DNA of 64,000 nt from Streptomyces griseoluteus. Lineage in GTDB: Bacteria; Actinomycetota; Actinomycetes; Streptomycetales; Streptomycetaceae. A program made the translations under genes and the position numbers. Where the stretch lies: positions 34,284 to 98,283 of the forward strand of contig JOBE01000024.1 in assembly GCA_000717735.1 (NCBI GenBank), in the 5' to 3' direction. Below are positions 26,678 to 35,336 of this stretch, one piece after another; position 1 is the stretch's first letter; each line of letters starts with the position of its first letter. The notes below the pieces were generated by a model, which did not search any database, had not been told where the DNA came from, and worked only from the letters and a program-made list of their open reading frames with translations.

Positions 26678-27133
26678 GTGCCCGCACCATCGACCGCCGC
26701 CGGCCAGACCTCCACCGCCCCCGCGAGCCCGCTCGCCGGGCCCCGCGGCCGCCGCAGGGCGCCCGTGCCGTCCCCGGCCGCCGCGGCCGGGCAGGACCCG
26801 GGACCGACGCCCGGGGCGGCGCGAGCGCTGGCGGGCGGGGCGGCGGGCGCGGGTGCGGGTGCGGGCGAGCAGGCCGGTGACGTCGTCCGCTGGGCGGTCT
26901 TCTGCTGCGTGCTCGTCCCGGTGGTCCTGGTCGTCTACGGCACCTCGCTCGGCGGGGCCGCCGGGGCCGCGCTCGGCCTCGTCTCGGTGACGGCGGCCTG
27001 CCGGGTGCTGCTGCGCCGCTCGGAACAGGGGCTGCGCGGCGAGAGCACCGACGGCGGGCGACCCGGAGGGGGCAGCCCGTCACGAAACGGGTCGAATCGG
27101 AGCCCGCGCCGCCCCCGCCCCTCTTCGAGTTGA
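26678..27133 (+). CDS. Unknown single-pass or two-pass membrane protein
   Basis: A 151-residue protein from a GTG. The first 65 residues are alanine/proline/glycine-rich and disordered; a hydrophobic stretch of about 50 residues (VVRWAVFCCVLVPVVLVVYG and ALGLVSVTAACRVLLR) forms one or two membrane helices; the tail is basic and serine-rich. No family recognised. It lies upstream of adpA at the same position as a small membrane protein gene in other streptomycetes. Confidence 0.55.
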   Translation: MPAPSTAAGQTSTAPASPLAGPRGRRRAPVPSPAAAAGQDPGPTPGAARALAGGAAGAGAGAGEQAGDVVRWAVFCCVLVPVVLVVYGTSLGGAAGAALGLVSVTAACRVLLRRSEQGLRGESTDGGRPGGGSPSRNGSNRSPRRPRPSSS

Positions 27134-27510
27134 CAGGTTCGTACACCCGAACCCATATGTTTTCGGCCAACTTCCATCTGTCGGCGCGTCCTTGGCAAAA
27201 CGGTTGCCCAACCCTGGCGCCGGCACCCCGGAACGCCCCGCCCCAGGGGCTCGCACCCCCCGCGTACGGGGGCGTTCGCCCCGCCGCCCTTCCCCTGGCG
27301 GCCGTCGGACGGAAGACTTCGCGATCGATCGCTTCGCGCCAAGTGGCCTTGTCGACAATCCACCGGATGGAGAACTTGTCACGCCGGCGCCACGGGACGC
27401 AGTAGATTCGATCATGGGTACCGAAGACTGGGGTCTCGTGCAAAACCGAGGGGAAACGTGCAGGAGCGACACGACCAGGGAGACGCGAACACCGAGGGGG
27501 GCTTAGCGTC
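27134..27510. promoter_or_regulatory. Long adpA upstream region
   Basis: 377 bases without a gene, unusually low in coding signal and lower in GC near its ends. adpA genes are known for long, multiply controlled upstream regions. I searched for a BldD-type TNAC-N5-GTNA site and saw no clear one. An AT-richer stretch (ACCCATATGTTTTCGG) near 27150 and a GCGATCGATCGC palindrome near 27320 are the visible features. Confidence 0.5.
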
Positions 27511-28683
27511 ATGAGCCAGGACTCCGCCGCACCGGAGGTCGCACGGAAGCTGACCGGGCGCCGCCGTCGCGAAGTCGTCGCGGTGCTGCTGTTCAGCGGC
27601 GGCCCCATCTTCGAGAGCTCCATCCCGCTCTCCGTGTTCGGCATCGACCGGCAGGACGCCGGGGTGCCCAGATACCGGCTGCTCGTCTGCGCCGGCGAGG
27701 ACGGCCCACTGCGGACCACCGGTGGGCTCGAACTGACCGCGCCGTACGGCCTGGAGGCCATCGGCCGCGCGGGCACCGTCGTCGTACCGGCCTGGCGGTC
27801 GATCACCTCGCCGCCGCCGCCGGAGGCGCTCGAAGCGCTGCGCCGGGCCCACGAGGAGGGCGCCAGGATCGTCGGTCTGTGCACCGGCGCCTTCGTCCTC
27901 GCCGCGGCCGGGCTGCTCGACGGCCGACCGGCGACCACCCACTGGATGTACGCGCCGACGCTCGCCAAGCGCTATCCGTCGGTCCATGTGGACCCACGGG
28001 AGCTCTTCGTCGACGACGGGGACGTCCTCACCTCCGCCGGCACCGCGGCCGGAATCGATCTGTGTCTGCACATCGTGCGGACCGACCACGGCACGGAGGC
28101 CGCGGGCGCCCTGGCGCGCCGGCTGGTCGTCCCGCCGCGGCGCAGCGGCGGTCAGGAGCGCTACCTCGACAGGTCTTTACCAGAGGAGATCGGCGCCGAC
28201 CCGCTGGCCGAGGTCGTCGCCTGGGCGCTGGAGCACCTCCACGAGCAGTTCGACGTGGAGACCCTGGCCGCCCGCGCGTACATGTCACGGCGGACCTTCG
28301 ACCGCCGGTTCCGCTCGCTGACCGGTTCGGCCCCGCTCCAGTGGCTGATCACCCAGCGGGTCCTGCAGGCCCAGCGGCTGCTCGAGACCTCCGACTACTC
28401 GGTCGACGAGGTGGCGGGCCGGTGCGGCTTCCGGTCCCCGGTGGCGCTGCGCGGCCACTTCCGGCGGCAGCTCGGCTCCTCGCCGGCCGCCTACCGGGCG
28501 GCGTACCGTGCCCGGCGGCCGCAGGGCGAGACCGTCACGGCGGTGCTCGACCAGGTCGTGCCCGCCCAGGTCTCGGCGGGGATCCGGCGTCCGCCGTCCC
28601 CGCTGGAGCAGGGCAGGCCGCAGTCCGACGCGTTCGCCCCGGGGCGCGCGTCGTCCCTGCCGGGCCAGCGCAGCGCGCCGTAG
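27511..28683 (+). CDS. adpA: AdpA, AraC-family master developmental regulator
   Basis: A 390-residue regulator that activates morphological differentiation and secondary metabolism. Residues about 15-190 form the GATase1/DJ-1-like dimerisation domain (VVAVLLFSGGPIFESSIPLS, GLCTGAFVLAAAGLLDG); residues about 220-320 the AraC helix-turn-helix (AYMSRRTFDRRFRSLTGSAP, VDEVAGRCGFRSPVALRGHF), which is the signature of AdpA. A TTA leucine codon lies between the domains at 28177-28179 (RSLPEEIG), the conserved bldA-dependent control point. The tail after 330 is disordered. Gene order adpA-orn-tRNA-His matches S. coelicolor bldH. Confidence 0.97.
   Translation: MSQDSAAPEVARKLTGRRRREVVAVLLFSGGPIFESSIPLSVFGIDRQDAGVPRYRLLVCAGEDGPLRTTGGLELTAPYGLEAIGRAGTVVVPAWRSITSPPPPEALEALRRAHEEGARIVGLCTGAFVLAAAGLLDGRPATTHWMYAPTLAKRYPSVHVDPRELFVDDGDVLTSAGTAAGIDLCLHIVRTDHGTEAAGALARRLVVPPRRSGGQERYLDRSLPEEIGADPLAEVVAWALEHLHEQFDVETLAARAYMSRRTFDRRFRSLTGSAPLQWLITQRVLQAQRLLETSDYSVDEVAGRCGFRSPVALRGHFRRQLGSSPAAYRAAYRARRPQGETVTAVLDQVVPAQVSAGIRRPPSPLEQGRPQSDAFAPGRASSLPGQRSAP
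28177..28179 (+). other. TTA leucine codon in adpA (bldA target)
   Basis: The in-frame codon TTA sits in the linker between the two AdpA domains. TTA is the rarest codon in streptomycetes and needs the bldA tRNA, so AdpA production waits for that tRNA. Confidence 0.95.
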
Positions 28684-28845
28684 GGGGTGTCCGGCGGATC
28701 AGGGTCGGATAGGGCGCGGCGTCTGGTGCGGTGCATCGCAAGGCGCCGGAGCGTCCTCATAGCGGAGCTATGGGGGCGTTTCGGCAACGCGGCGAGGTGC
28801 CGTGCCAGACGCCGCGACCCCGGCCATGATCCGGCGGACACCCCC
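28683..28845 (+). repeat. Intergenic structured repeat, copy A
   Basis: The element starts on the last base of the adpA stop. Outer arms GGGGGTGTCCGGCGGATCA and TGATCCGGCGGACACCCCC pair over about 26 bases with few mismatches. Inside, CGTCTGGTGCGGTGCATCGC pairs with GCGAGGTGCCGTGCCAGACG, enclosing CATAGC-GGA-GCTATG and CGTT-TCGGC-AACG hairpins. The same plan is found at 43249 and, reversed, at 8946. Confidence 0.85.
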
Positions 28846-28886
28846 TGACACCGACCCGCGCTGCCACAAGCGGCGCACAGCAGGAC

Positions 28887-28925
28887 CGACGGGCGCCCGG
28901 GGACACCTCCCCCGGGCGCCCGTCG
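28887..28925. terminator. Hairpin between adpA and orn
   Basis: A perfect 16-base stem (CGACGGGCGCCCGGGG and complement) with a seven-base loop, 48 bases before the orn start. Confidence 0.75.
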
Positions 28926-28972
28926 GCCGTCGGGCCGCTTCCCCCCGCGGAAAGAGCACCTAAGGTGGACGC

Positions 28973-29575
28973 ATGAACGATCGCATGGTGTGGATCGACT
29001 GCGAGATGACCGGGCTCTCGTTGACGGACGACGCACTCATCGAGGTGGCCGCGCTGGTCACCGACTCGGAACTGAACGTGCTCGGCGACGGGGTGGACAT
29101 CGTGATCCGCCCGCCGGACGCGGCCCTGGAGACCATGCCGGAGATCGTGCGCCAGATGCACACGGCCTCGGGCCTGCTCGACGCGCTGCCCGGCGGCACC
29201 ACGCTCGCCGACGCCGAGGCCCAGGTCCTCGCGTACATCCGCGAGCACGTCAAGGAACCCGGCAAGGCGCCGCTGTGCGGGAACTCGGTCTCCACGGACC
29301 GCGGCTTCCTCTCACGGGACATGCCGGCCCTGGAGAGCCACCTGCACTACCGGATCGTCGATGTCTCCTCGGTCAAGGAACTGGCCCGCCGCTGGTACCC
29401 GAGGGCGTACTTCAACAGTCCGGAGAAGAACGGCAACCACCGGGCGCTGGCCGACATCCGCGAGTCGATCGCGGAGCTGCGCTACTACCGGGAGGCGGTC
29501 TTCGTCCCGCAGCCCGGCCCCGACTCGGAGACCGCGAAGAAGATCGCGGCCCGTCACGTCCTGCCCGCGGAATGA
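28973..29575 (+). CDS. orn: Oligoribonuclease
   Basis: Orn degrades very short RNAs and the pGpG left from c-di-GMP breakdown. The 200-residue DEDDh exonuclease has [11 protein letters not shown] (first Asp and Glu), [11 protein letters not shown] with the second Asp, and [14 protein letters not shown] with the last Asp and catalytic His region. AAGGTGG precedes the ATG. In S. coelicolor orn is needed for normal sporulation; its neighbours adpA and tRNA-His are conserved. Confidence 0.97.
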   Translation: MNDRMVWIDCEMTGLSLTDDALIEVAALVTDSELNVLGDGVDIVIRPPDAALETMPEIVRQMHTASGLLDALPGGTTLADAEAQVLAYIREHVKEPGKAPLCGNSVSTDRGFLSRDMPALESHLHYRIVDVSSVKELARRWYPRAYFNSPEKNGNHRALADIRESIAELRYYREAVFVPQPGPDSETAKKIAARHVLPAE

Positions 29576-29695
29576 CCGCCCGCTCGCGCCCTCGAAAGCC
29601 CCTTCGGAAAACGCGGGCGCGAGCACCCTCCAGAACCCTGTAGACTTCTTCTCGGCCGGTCAGGGAAACCTTCGGGAAAACCGACGCCGGTCATG

Positions 29696-29768
29696 GTGGG
29701 TATAGCTCAGCTGGCAGAGCACCTGGTTGTGGTCCAGGATGTCGCGGGTTCAAGTCCCGTTACTCACC
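29696..29768 (+). tRNA. tRNA-His (GTG)
   Basis: A cloverleaf with acceptor GTGGGTA/TACTCAC (one G-T pair), D-arm AGCTCAGCTGGCAGAGC, anticodon loop TTGTGGT with GTG at 29727-29729 and T-arm with GGTTCAAGTCC. An encoded G at 29695 can pair with the C discriminator at 29768 as the extra 5' G of tRNA-His; CCA is not encoded. A -10-like TAGACT lies at 29641. Confidence 0.97.
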
Positions 29769-29773
29769 CTGAA

Positions 29774-29811
29774 GACTCAGGCCCCGGTTCGAAAGAACCG
29801 GGGCCTGAGTC
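29774..29811 (+). terminator. Terminator after tRNA-His
   Basis: A 17-base perfect stem (GACTCAGGCCCCGGTTC) with GAAA loop followed by a T-containing tail; also serves the convergent xylanase gene. Confidence 0.92.
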
Positions 29812-29824
29812 GTTTCGTCGTTCC

Positions 29825-31165
29825 CTAGGCGCAGGCGAAGGCCGTCGGGGGCGGGTTGGAGCCCGTCCAGGTGCCGTTGAAGCCGAAGGCGGTGGAGCCG
29901 CCGGGCGGGACCGTCGCGTTGTGCGAGAGGTGCGTGGCCGTCACCTCCTCCCCCGTCTGGGTCACGGCCGCGTTCCAGGCCTGGGCGACCCGCTGGCCGG
30001 CGGGCTGGGCCCAGCGGACCGTCCAGCCGTTCAGCGCGGTCGTCCCCGTGTTCCGGACCGTGACCTGGCCGGTGAAGCCACCCGCCCACTGACTGGTGAC
30101 CGTGTACGTGACGGAGCACACACCCGCGGGCGGCGGGGTCGTGGGAGCGAGCGCCCCGGCGACTCCGGCGTACGCGGGCTTGGGGTTCAGGCCCTCGTCG
30201 TACAGGGTGGCCGCGCCCTCGCCGGGGAAGAAGTCCGGGATCCAGGAGTCGGAGTCCGTGAAGCCCCAGACGGTGACGCCCGCGCAGCGGGTGACGGCGA
30301 GGCAGGCCCGCATGACGGCGGCGTAGTCGGCCTTCTGCCGGTCGAGCTTCTCGGCCGTCGCGGGCAGGGCCATCCGGATGTCGAGTTCGGTGACTGCCAC
30401 GTCCACGCCGAGGTCGGCGAAGCGGCGCAGGTTGGCCTCCATGGAGGCGGGGACCTGGCCGAGGATCAGGTGGGCCTGGAAGCCGACGCCGTCGATCGGG
30501 ACTCCCTGCGCGAGGAGCCGCTTCACCAGGTCGTACATGCCGTCGCTCTTGGCGCCGATGCCGTCGGTGGAGTAGTCGTTGACGTACAGCTTCGCGGCCG
30601 GGTCGGCGGCTCGGGCGGCGCGGAAGGCGTCGGCGATGTACGACTCGCCCAGGGTGGCGCCGAAGACGGACCGCCGCAGGGTGCCGTCCTCGTTGAGGGG
30701 TTCGTTGACGACGTCCCAGTGGTCGACGCGGCCCTTGTAGCGGCTCACCTCGGTGGTGACGTGGTCGGTCATGACGGTGCGCAGGGTGTCGGCGGTCCAG
30801 GTGCCGTTGTTCACCCAGGACGGCAGCTGGCTGTGCCAGACGAGGGTGTGGCCGCGGACCTTCTGGGCGTGGGCCTCGGCGAAGGCGACGACCCGGTCCG
30901 CCCCGGCCCAGTCGAACTGGCCCCGGACGGACTCGACGGCGTCCCACTTCATCTCGTTGCCGGGGGTGATCGAGTCGAACTGGGTGGCGGCCGTGTCCGC
31001 GTAGCCGCCGGTGAGCTTGCCGCCGGTGACGGCGGTGCCGAGGTAGACGCCGCGGGCCGCGGCGAGGTCCCGCAGCGGGGCGTCGGCGGAGGAGGAGGCG
31101 CTCGCGGGCGTGGCGGTCAGGGCGGCGGCCAGGAGCGCCGCCGCGGCGATCAGGCGACGGAGCAT
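29825..31165 (-). CDS. Secreted endo-1,4-beta-xylanase (GH10) with CBM2
   Basis: The enzyme cuts the xylan backbone outside the cell. ATG 31165 follows GGAGGTG by five bases and gives 446 residues: Sec signal (LRRLIAAAALLAAALTATPASA), GH10 barrel with acid/base Glu in HWDVVNEPLNEDG and nucleophile Glu in VTELDIRMA, then a short proline linker and a C-terminal cellulose-binding module 2 (CSVTYTVTSQWAGGFTGQV...FGFNGTW). The start overlaps the end of the xyloglucanase gene by 16 bases, so the two are coupled and share the operator upstream of that gene. Confidence 0.95.
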   Translation of the reverse strand: MLRRLIAAAALLAAALTATPASASSSADAPLRDLAAARGVYLGTAVTGGKLTGGYADTAATQFDSITPGNEMKWDAVESVRGQFDWAGADRVVAFAEAHAQKVRGHTLVWHSQLPSWVNNGTWTADTLRTVMTDHVTTEVSRYKGRVDHWDVVNEPLNEDGTLRRSVFGATLGESYIADAFRAARAADPAAKLYVNDYSTDGIGAKSDGMYDLVKRLLAQGVPIDGVGFQAHLILGQVPASMEANLRRFADLGVDVAVTELDIRMALPATAEKLDRQKADYAAVMRACLAVTRCAGVTVWGFTDSDSWIPDFFPGEGAATLYDEGLNPKPAYAGVAGALAPTTPPPAGVCSVTYTVTSQWAGGFTGQVTVRNTGTTALNGWTVRWAQPAGQRVAQAWNAAVTQTGEEVTATHLSHNATVPPGGSTAFGFNGTWTGSNPPPTAFACA

Positions 31166-33798
31166 GTCGCACCTCCGAGGGTGAAGGCGGCCGGTGCGGG
31201 GTTGGTGCCGGTCCAGGTGCCGGTGAAGCCGAAGGAGGCCGAGGCCCCGGCGGCGACCGCGCCGTTCCAGCCGACGTTCTGGGCGGTGACGGCGGTGCCG
31301 GTCCGGGCCGGGGTGGCGTTCCACATCTGGCCGACCCGCTGCCCCGCCGGGTAGTCCCAGCCGAGCTTCCAGCCGGTCCAGGCGGTGGTGGAGGTGTTGG
31401 TCAGGGTGACGTCGGCCTGGAAGCCGCCCTGCCACTGGTTGGTCACCTTGTACGTGACCTTGCAGGCGCCGGTGGGTGCGGGCGGCTCGGTGCCGCCGCC
31501 GGTGTCGGCCGTGTCGCCGTAGATGATGCCGCGGCCGTTGGTGGAGACGTACACCCGGCCGTAGACCCGGGGGTCGCCGGTGATGGCGCCGCCGGTCCAG
31601 CCCCACTGGTGGGCGTCGTCGTTGATCCGGACCCAGCTCGCGCCCGCGTCGGTGGAGCGGAAGATGCCGCGTACGCCGCCGATCTCGGCGCTGGTGTAGA
31701 GGGCGGGGTACGAGGCTTCGGGCGCGGCCTTGCCGAAGCCGATGGTGTCGGCCTGCTCGATGCCGGCGACCCGGGTGAAGGCGGCGCCGCCGTCGGTGGA
31801 GTGCCAGAGGCCGTACGTGGCGTCGGGGGCGCCGCCGGCGAGCCAGACGTCGCCCTTCTTGCCGGGGAGCGCCTTGAAGCGGACGTTGCCCTTGGCGGGG
31901 AGGCCGGTGGCCTTGGCGGTGAAGGTCAGGCCGCCGTCCGTACTGACGTAGAAGGTGCCGGCCTTGAAGCCGTAGAAGGTGAGCGGGTCGACCCGGTCGG
32001 ACTCGACGGTCGCACCGGCCGGGATGCCGGTGGAGGCGGTCCAGGCGCCGCCGGTGCCGGTGTGGACGCCGGTGCCTTCGGGGCTCCAGACGAAGCGGGT
32101 GCCGTCGGCGGACGCCGCGACCGTGCCGCCGCCGGTGACGCCCGGGGGCTCCTGCCCGGGGCTCCAGTTGGCGCCGTTGTCGGTGGAGAAGGCGACGCGC
32201 GGGCCGCCTTCGAGGTGGCCGGCGCGTACGACGGTGGTGGGCTTGCTCTCGGCGAAGTCGACGCTGGTGGTGGAGGTGAAGTTGGGGCCGGTGAACATCA
32301 TCGAGGGGACCTTGGTGAGGTCCGTGTGCCGGAAGCCGCCGACGTCGCCGAGGGCGCTGATGAGCGGGGCTCCGGAGGGCGGCGAGGCCAGGTCGAGGAC
32401 GGCGGTCTCCTCGAGGCCCTCGACCATCGGCTTGATGGTGAAGTTCGTCCCGCTGTCCCACTTGGTGAGTTCGGTGGTGCCGTAGATCGTGGCGCCGGTG
32501 CCGTACATCATGCGGTTCGAGTCGAAGGGGTCGATCTCCAGGGCCTCGGTCATCCAGCCGAGCTTCGGGGTCTGCTCGGGCGGGGCGGGGTTGCCTCCCC
32601 AGGTCAGCCACGGCGAGGAGGAGACGTCCATCGTGTAGCGGTTGGCGCGGGTGGGGTACGCGCTGTAGTCCCAGGCCTTGGTCCACGTACCGCCGCTGTC
32701 GGTGGAGCGGAAGAACTGGGTGTCCGGCCACCAGGAGCTGTAGGCGGAGACCATGACCGTGCCGGGGTTCTGCCGGTCGACGGTGAGGCCGCTGAAGCCG
32801 TGGAAGGTGTCGGCCTCGGCGACGGGGCTGATGTCCGTCCAGGTGCCGGTGGCGGTGGCGTACCGCCAGACCTGGCCCTTGTCGCCGTCGTAGGGGCCGG
32901 CGGTGTCGCTGTACGCGAGGTAGAGGTAGCCGGTCTCGGCGTCGAGGACGCCCTTGTGGGCGAGGTATCCGGTGGGCTGGCCGGGCAGCCGGGTCCAGGT
33001 GGCGCCCGCGTCGGTCGAGCGGTAGACGGCGTTCTGCTTGTCGCCGACGCCGACGTAGAGGGTGCGGGTGGCGTTGCCGGCGGTGCCGGTGGACTCGTCG
33101 AAGGCGACCCAGACGATGCCCTGCTTGTCGGAGTTGTAGCCGCTGGTGTCGGTGGGGTCCTGCTGGTAGTCGCCGGGGTTGGTGAAGGAGGTGACCTTCG
33201 ACCAGGTGGCGCCGGAGTCGGTGGAGCGCCAGAGGCCGTTGCCGCTGGGGGCGCCGAGGTAGAGGACGCTGTTCTTGTGCGGGTCGACCGCGAGGCGTTC
33301 GCCCATGCCGCGGCCCGGCATGTTGCCGCCGAGCTTGAAGGGGAGGTCGGCGCGCTGCCAGGTGGCGCCCCGGTCGGCGGAGCGCAGGACGGCGCCGTTG
33401 CCGGGGTCCCAGTCGTTGGTGTAGGTGCCGACGGCGGCGTACACCCGGTCGGGGTCGACGGAGTCGGTGGCGAGGCCGACGACTCCGGTGTGGCCCCAGT
33501 CGTCCCAGCCGATGTGGTCCATGAGCGGGGTCCAGGTGGAGGTGGCCTGGTTCCAGCGGTAGGCACCGCCGATGTCGGTGCGGGCGTAGGCGAGGTTCTT
33601 CTCGCTCCGGTTGAAGACGATGCCGGGCACGAAGCCGCCGCCGTCGATCCGGACGTTCTTCCAGGTGTAGGCGGGGGCTGCCGCCGGGGCGGCGGCGGGC
33701 GCGGCGTCGGTGACGGGTGCGGCGGTGGCCGGGACGGCTCCCGCGAGGAGGCCGGCGGTCAGGGCGATCCCCGCCAGAAGGTGTCGTGGTCTGCGCAT
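31150..33798 (-). CDS. Secreted xyloglucanase (GH74) with CBM2
   Basis: An 882-residue secreted enzyme that hydrolyses xyloglucan. After a Sec signal (MRRPRHLLAGIALTAGLLAG...ATA) come two seven-bladed GH74 propellers rich in Asp-box-like turns (STDSGATWSKV, SADRGATWQR), with a catalytic Asp in LAYARTDIGGAYRW; a linker with TEPPAPTG; and a CBM2 (CKVTYKVTNQWQGGFQADV). A 14-base CebR-type palindrome lies 23 bases before the start. The GH10 xylanase follows in the same operon. Together they attack plant hemicellulose. Confidence 0.95.
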   Translation of the reverse strand: MRRPRHLLAGIALTAGLLAGAVPATAAPVTDAAPAAAPAAAPAYTWKNVRIDGGGFVPGIVFNRSEKNLAYARTDIGGAYRWNQATSTWTPLMDHIGWDDWGHTGVVGLATDSVDPDRVYAAVGTYTNDWDPGNGAVLRSADRGATWQRADLPFKLGGNMPGRGMGERLAVDPHKNSVLYLGAPSGNGLWRSTDSGATWSKVTSFTNPGDYQQDPTDTSGYNSDKQGIVWVAFDESTGTAGNATRTLYVGVGDKQNAVYRSTDAGATWTRLPGQPTGYLAHKGVLDAETGYLYLAYSDTAGPYDGDKGQVWRYATATGTWTDISPVAEADTFHGFSGLTVDRQNPGTVMVSAYSSWWPDTQFFRSTDSGGTWTKAWDYSAYPTRANRYTMDVSSSPWLTWGGNPAPPEQTPKLGWMTEALEIDPFDSNRMMYGTGATIYGTTELTKWDSGTNFTIKPMVEGLEETAVLDLASPPSGAPLISALGDVGGFRHTDLTKVPSMMFTGPNFTSTTSVDFAESKPTTVVRAGHLEGGPRVAFSTDNGANWSPGQEPPGVTGGGTVAASADGTRFVWSPEGTGVHTGTGGAWTASTGIPAGATVESDRVDPLTFYGFKAGTFYVSTDGGLTFTAKATGLPAKGNVRFKALPGKKGDVWLAGGAPDATYGLWHSTDGGAAFTRVAGIEQADTIGFGKAAPEASYPALYTSAEIGGVRGIFRSTDAGASWVRINDDAHQWGWTGGAITGDPRVYGRVYVSTNGRGIIYGDTADTGGGTEPPAPTGACKVTYKVTNQWQGGFQADVTLTNTSTTAWTGWKLGWDYPAGQRVGQMWNATPARTGTAVTAQNVGWNGAVAAGASASFGFTGTWTGTNPAPAAFTLGGATCSVA

Positions 33799-33820
33799 GG
33801 GTGTCCTGTCGAAGATTGAA

Positions 33821-33834
33821 TGGGAGCGCTCCCA
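33821..33834. promoter_or_regulatory. CebR-type operator
   Basis: TGGGAGCGCTCCCA is the exact palindrome bound by the cellobiose-responsive LacI-family repressor CebR. It stands 23 bases before the xyloglucanase start and 132 bases before the divergent sugar-binding-protein gene, so it most directly controls the hydrolase operon. Confidence 0.88.
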
Positions 33835-33965
33835 CTATTGGGCGGCTGTCAGAACACGGTCAAGGTCCTCGACCCGTCGAAGACGTTCGACGACGCTCCG
33901 CCGGACGGGTGGCGCGGCCGGGTGGTGCCCTGCCCCCGGACGGCCCGCGCACTACGGTCGGGGCC

Positions 33966-35336
33966 ATGTGGTGGAGGAGCGGACACGGCGCCGCCGGAGG
34001 CGGAACCCCCGTACGCGGACCCGCCACCACCCTCGCCCTCGTCGTCGCCCTCCTCATGGGCGCCGCGCTCTCCGCCGGGTGCGCCACCGACCCGCCGGAA
34101 CCCTCCCCCGTGCCCGCCCGCGAGCGCGTCGACGGCGCCGGGCGGCCGATCACCCTCACCGTCGGCGTCTTCGGCGAGTTCGGCTACCAGGAGGCCGGGC
34201 TCTACGACGCGTACATGCGGCTCCGTCCGGACGTCGAGATCCGGCAGACCTCGCTCACCCGCAACGACGTCTACTACCCCCAGCTGCTCACCCACCTCAC
34301 CGCCGGCTCCGGACTCGCCGACGTCCAGGCCGTCGAGGGCGGCAACATCGCCGAGGTCGTCGACACCCAGGCCGGGCGGCTCGACGACCTCCGCTCGGCG
34401 CCCGGCGTCGACGAGAACGCCTTCCTGCCGTGGAAGTGGGCGCAGGCCACCACCCCCGACGGCCGCACCCTCGGGCTCGGCACGGACATCGGCCCGCTCG
34501 CCCTCTGCTACCGCAAGGACCACTTCGCGGCCGCCGGGCTTCCCACCGACCGGGAGGCGGTCGGACGCCTGTGGGCCGGGGACTGGCGCAAGTACGAGGA
34601 GGCAGGGCGGCGCTTCGCCGAACGGGCCCCGCGGGGCGTGGCGTTCACCGACTCCGCCTCGGGGGTGTTCGCCGCGGCCGTCTCCGGCGCGCCGGTGCGC
34701 TACTACGACGCGCACGGCGACCTGGTGGTGGCTACCAACCCGTACGTACGGGCGGCCTGGGACCTCGCCGCCGGCTTCGCCCGGCAGGGCCTGACCGCCC
34801 GGCTCCAGCAGTTCACGCCCGACTGGGACCAGGCGTTCGCGCGCGGGTCCTTCGCCACGATCGCCTGCCCGGCCTGGATGCTCGGCTACATCCAGGACAA
34901 GGCGGGACCGGCCGCTCGCGGGCGGTGGGACGTGACGGTGTCGCCCCGGCCCGGCAACTGGGGCGGCTCCTTCCTCGTCGTGCCCTCCGCCGGGCGGCAA
35001 CGGGCCGAGGCCGCCCGGCTCGCGGCCTGGCTGACCGCACCGGAGCAGCAGGCCCGGCTCTTCGCCCGGCGCGGCGCCTTCCCCAGCGCCTCCGCCGCGT
35101 ACCGGCTCCCGGAGGTGACGGACGCGCGGCACCCCTACTTCGGTGACGCGCCGACCGGCCCGCTCTTCGCGGCGGCGGCCCGGGGCGTGCCGCCGGCCCC
35201 GGTGGGGCCGAAGGACGGGCTCGTCCACCAGATCCTCTCCGACACGGGGATGCTCCAGGTCGACCAGACCGGGCGGTCGCCGGACTCGGCCTGGCGGGCG
35301 GCGATGAAGGCGATCGACAACGCACTGGACCGGTGA
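33966..35336 (+). CDS. Sugar ABC transporter substrate-binding lipoprotein
   Basis: A 456-residue family-1 extracellular binding protein. The signal (ATTLALVVALLMGAALSAGC) ends in a lipobox, so it is anchored outside the membrane. ITLTVGVFGEFGYQEAG and the later DWDQAFARGSFATIACPAWML are typical of oligosaccharide binders. It overlaps the first permease gene by four bases (GTGA). Next to xylanase and xyloglucanase genes it probably binds a plant oligosaccharide; the exact sugar cannot be told from the sequence. Confidence 0.9.
   Translation: MWWRSGHGAAGGGTPVRGPATTLALVVALLMGAALSAGCATDPPEPSPVPARERVDGAGRPITLTVGVFGEFGYQEAGLYDAYMRLRPDVEIRQTSLTRNDVYYPQLLTHLTAGSGLADVQAVEGGNIAEVVDTQAGRLDDLRSAPGVDENAFLPWKWAQATTPDGRTLGLGTDIGPLALCYRKDHFAAAGLPTDREAVGRLWAGDWRKYEEAGRRFAERAPRGVAFTDSASGVFAAAVSGAPVRYYDAHGDLVVATNPYVRAAWDLAAGFARQGLTARLQQFTPDWDQAFARGSFATIACPAWMLGYIQDKAGPAARGRWDVTVSPRPGNWGGSFLVVPSAGRQRAEAARLAAWLTAPEQQARLFARRGAFPSASAAYRLPEVTDARHPYFGDAPTGPLFAAAARGVPPAPVGPKDGLVHQILSDTGMLQVDQTGRSPDSAWRAAMKAIDNALDR

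Noticed and set aside
29825-33835. A 1336-codon open frame on the minus strand across both the xylanase and xyloglucanase genes
   Set aside because: Its C-terminal 446 codons are the real xylanase, but the rest is arginine/histidine-rich shadow of the GH74 gene in another frame; the domains and ribosome-binding sequence start the xylanase at 31165.
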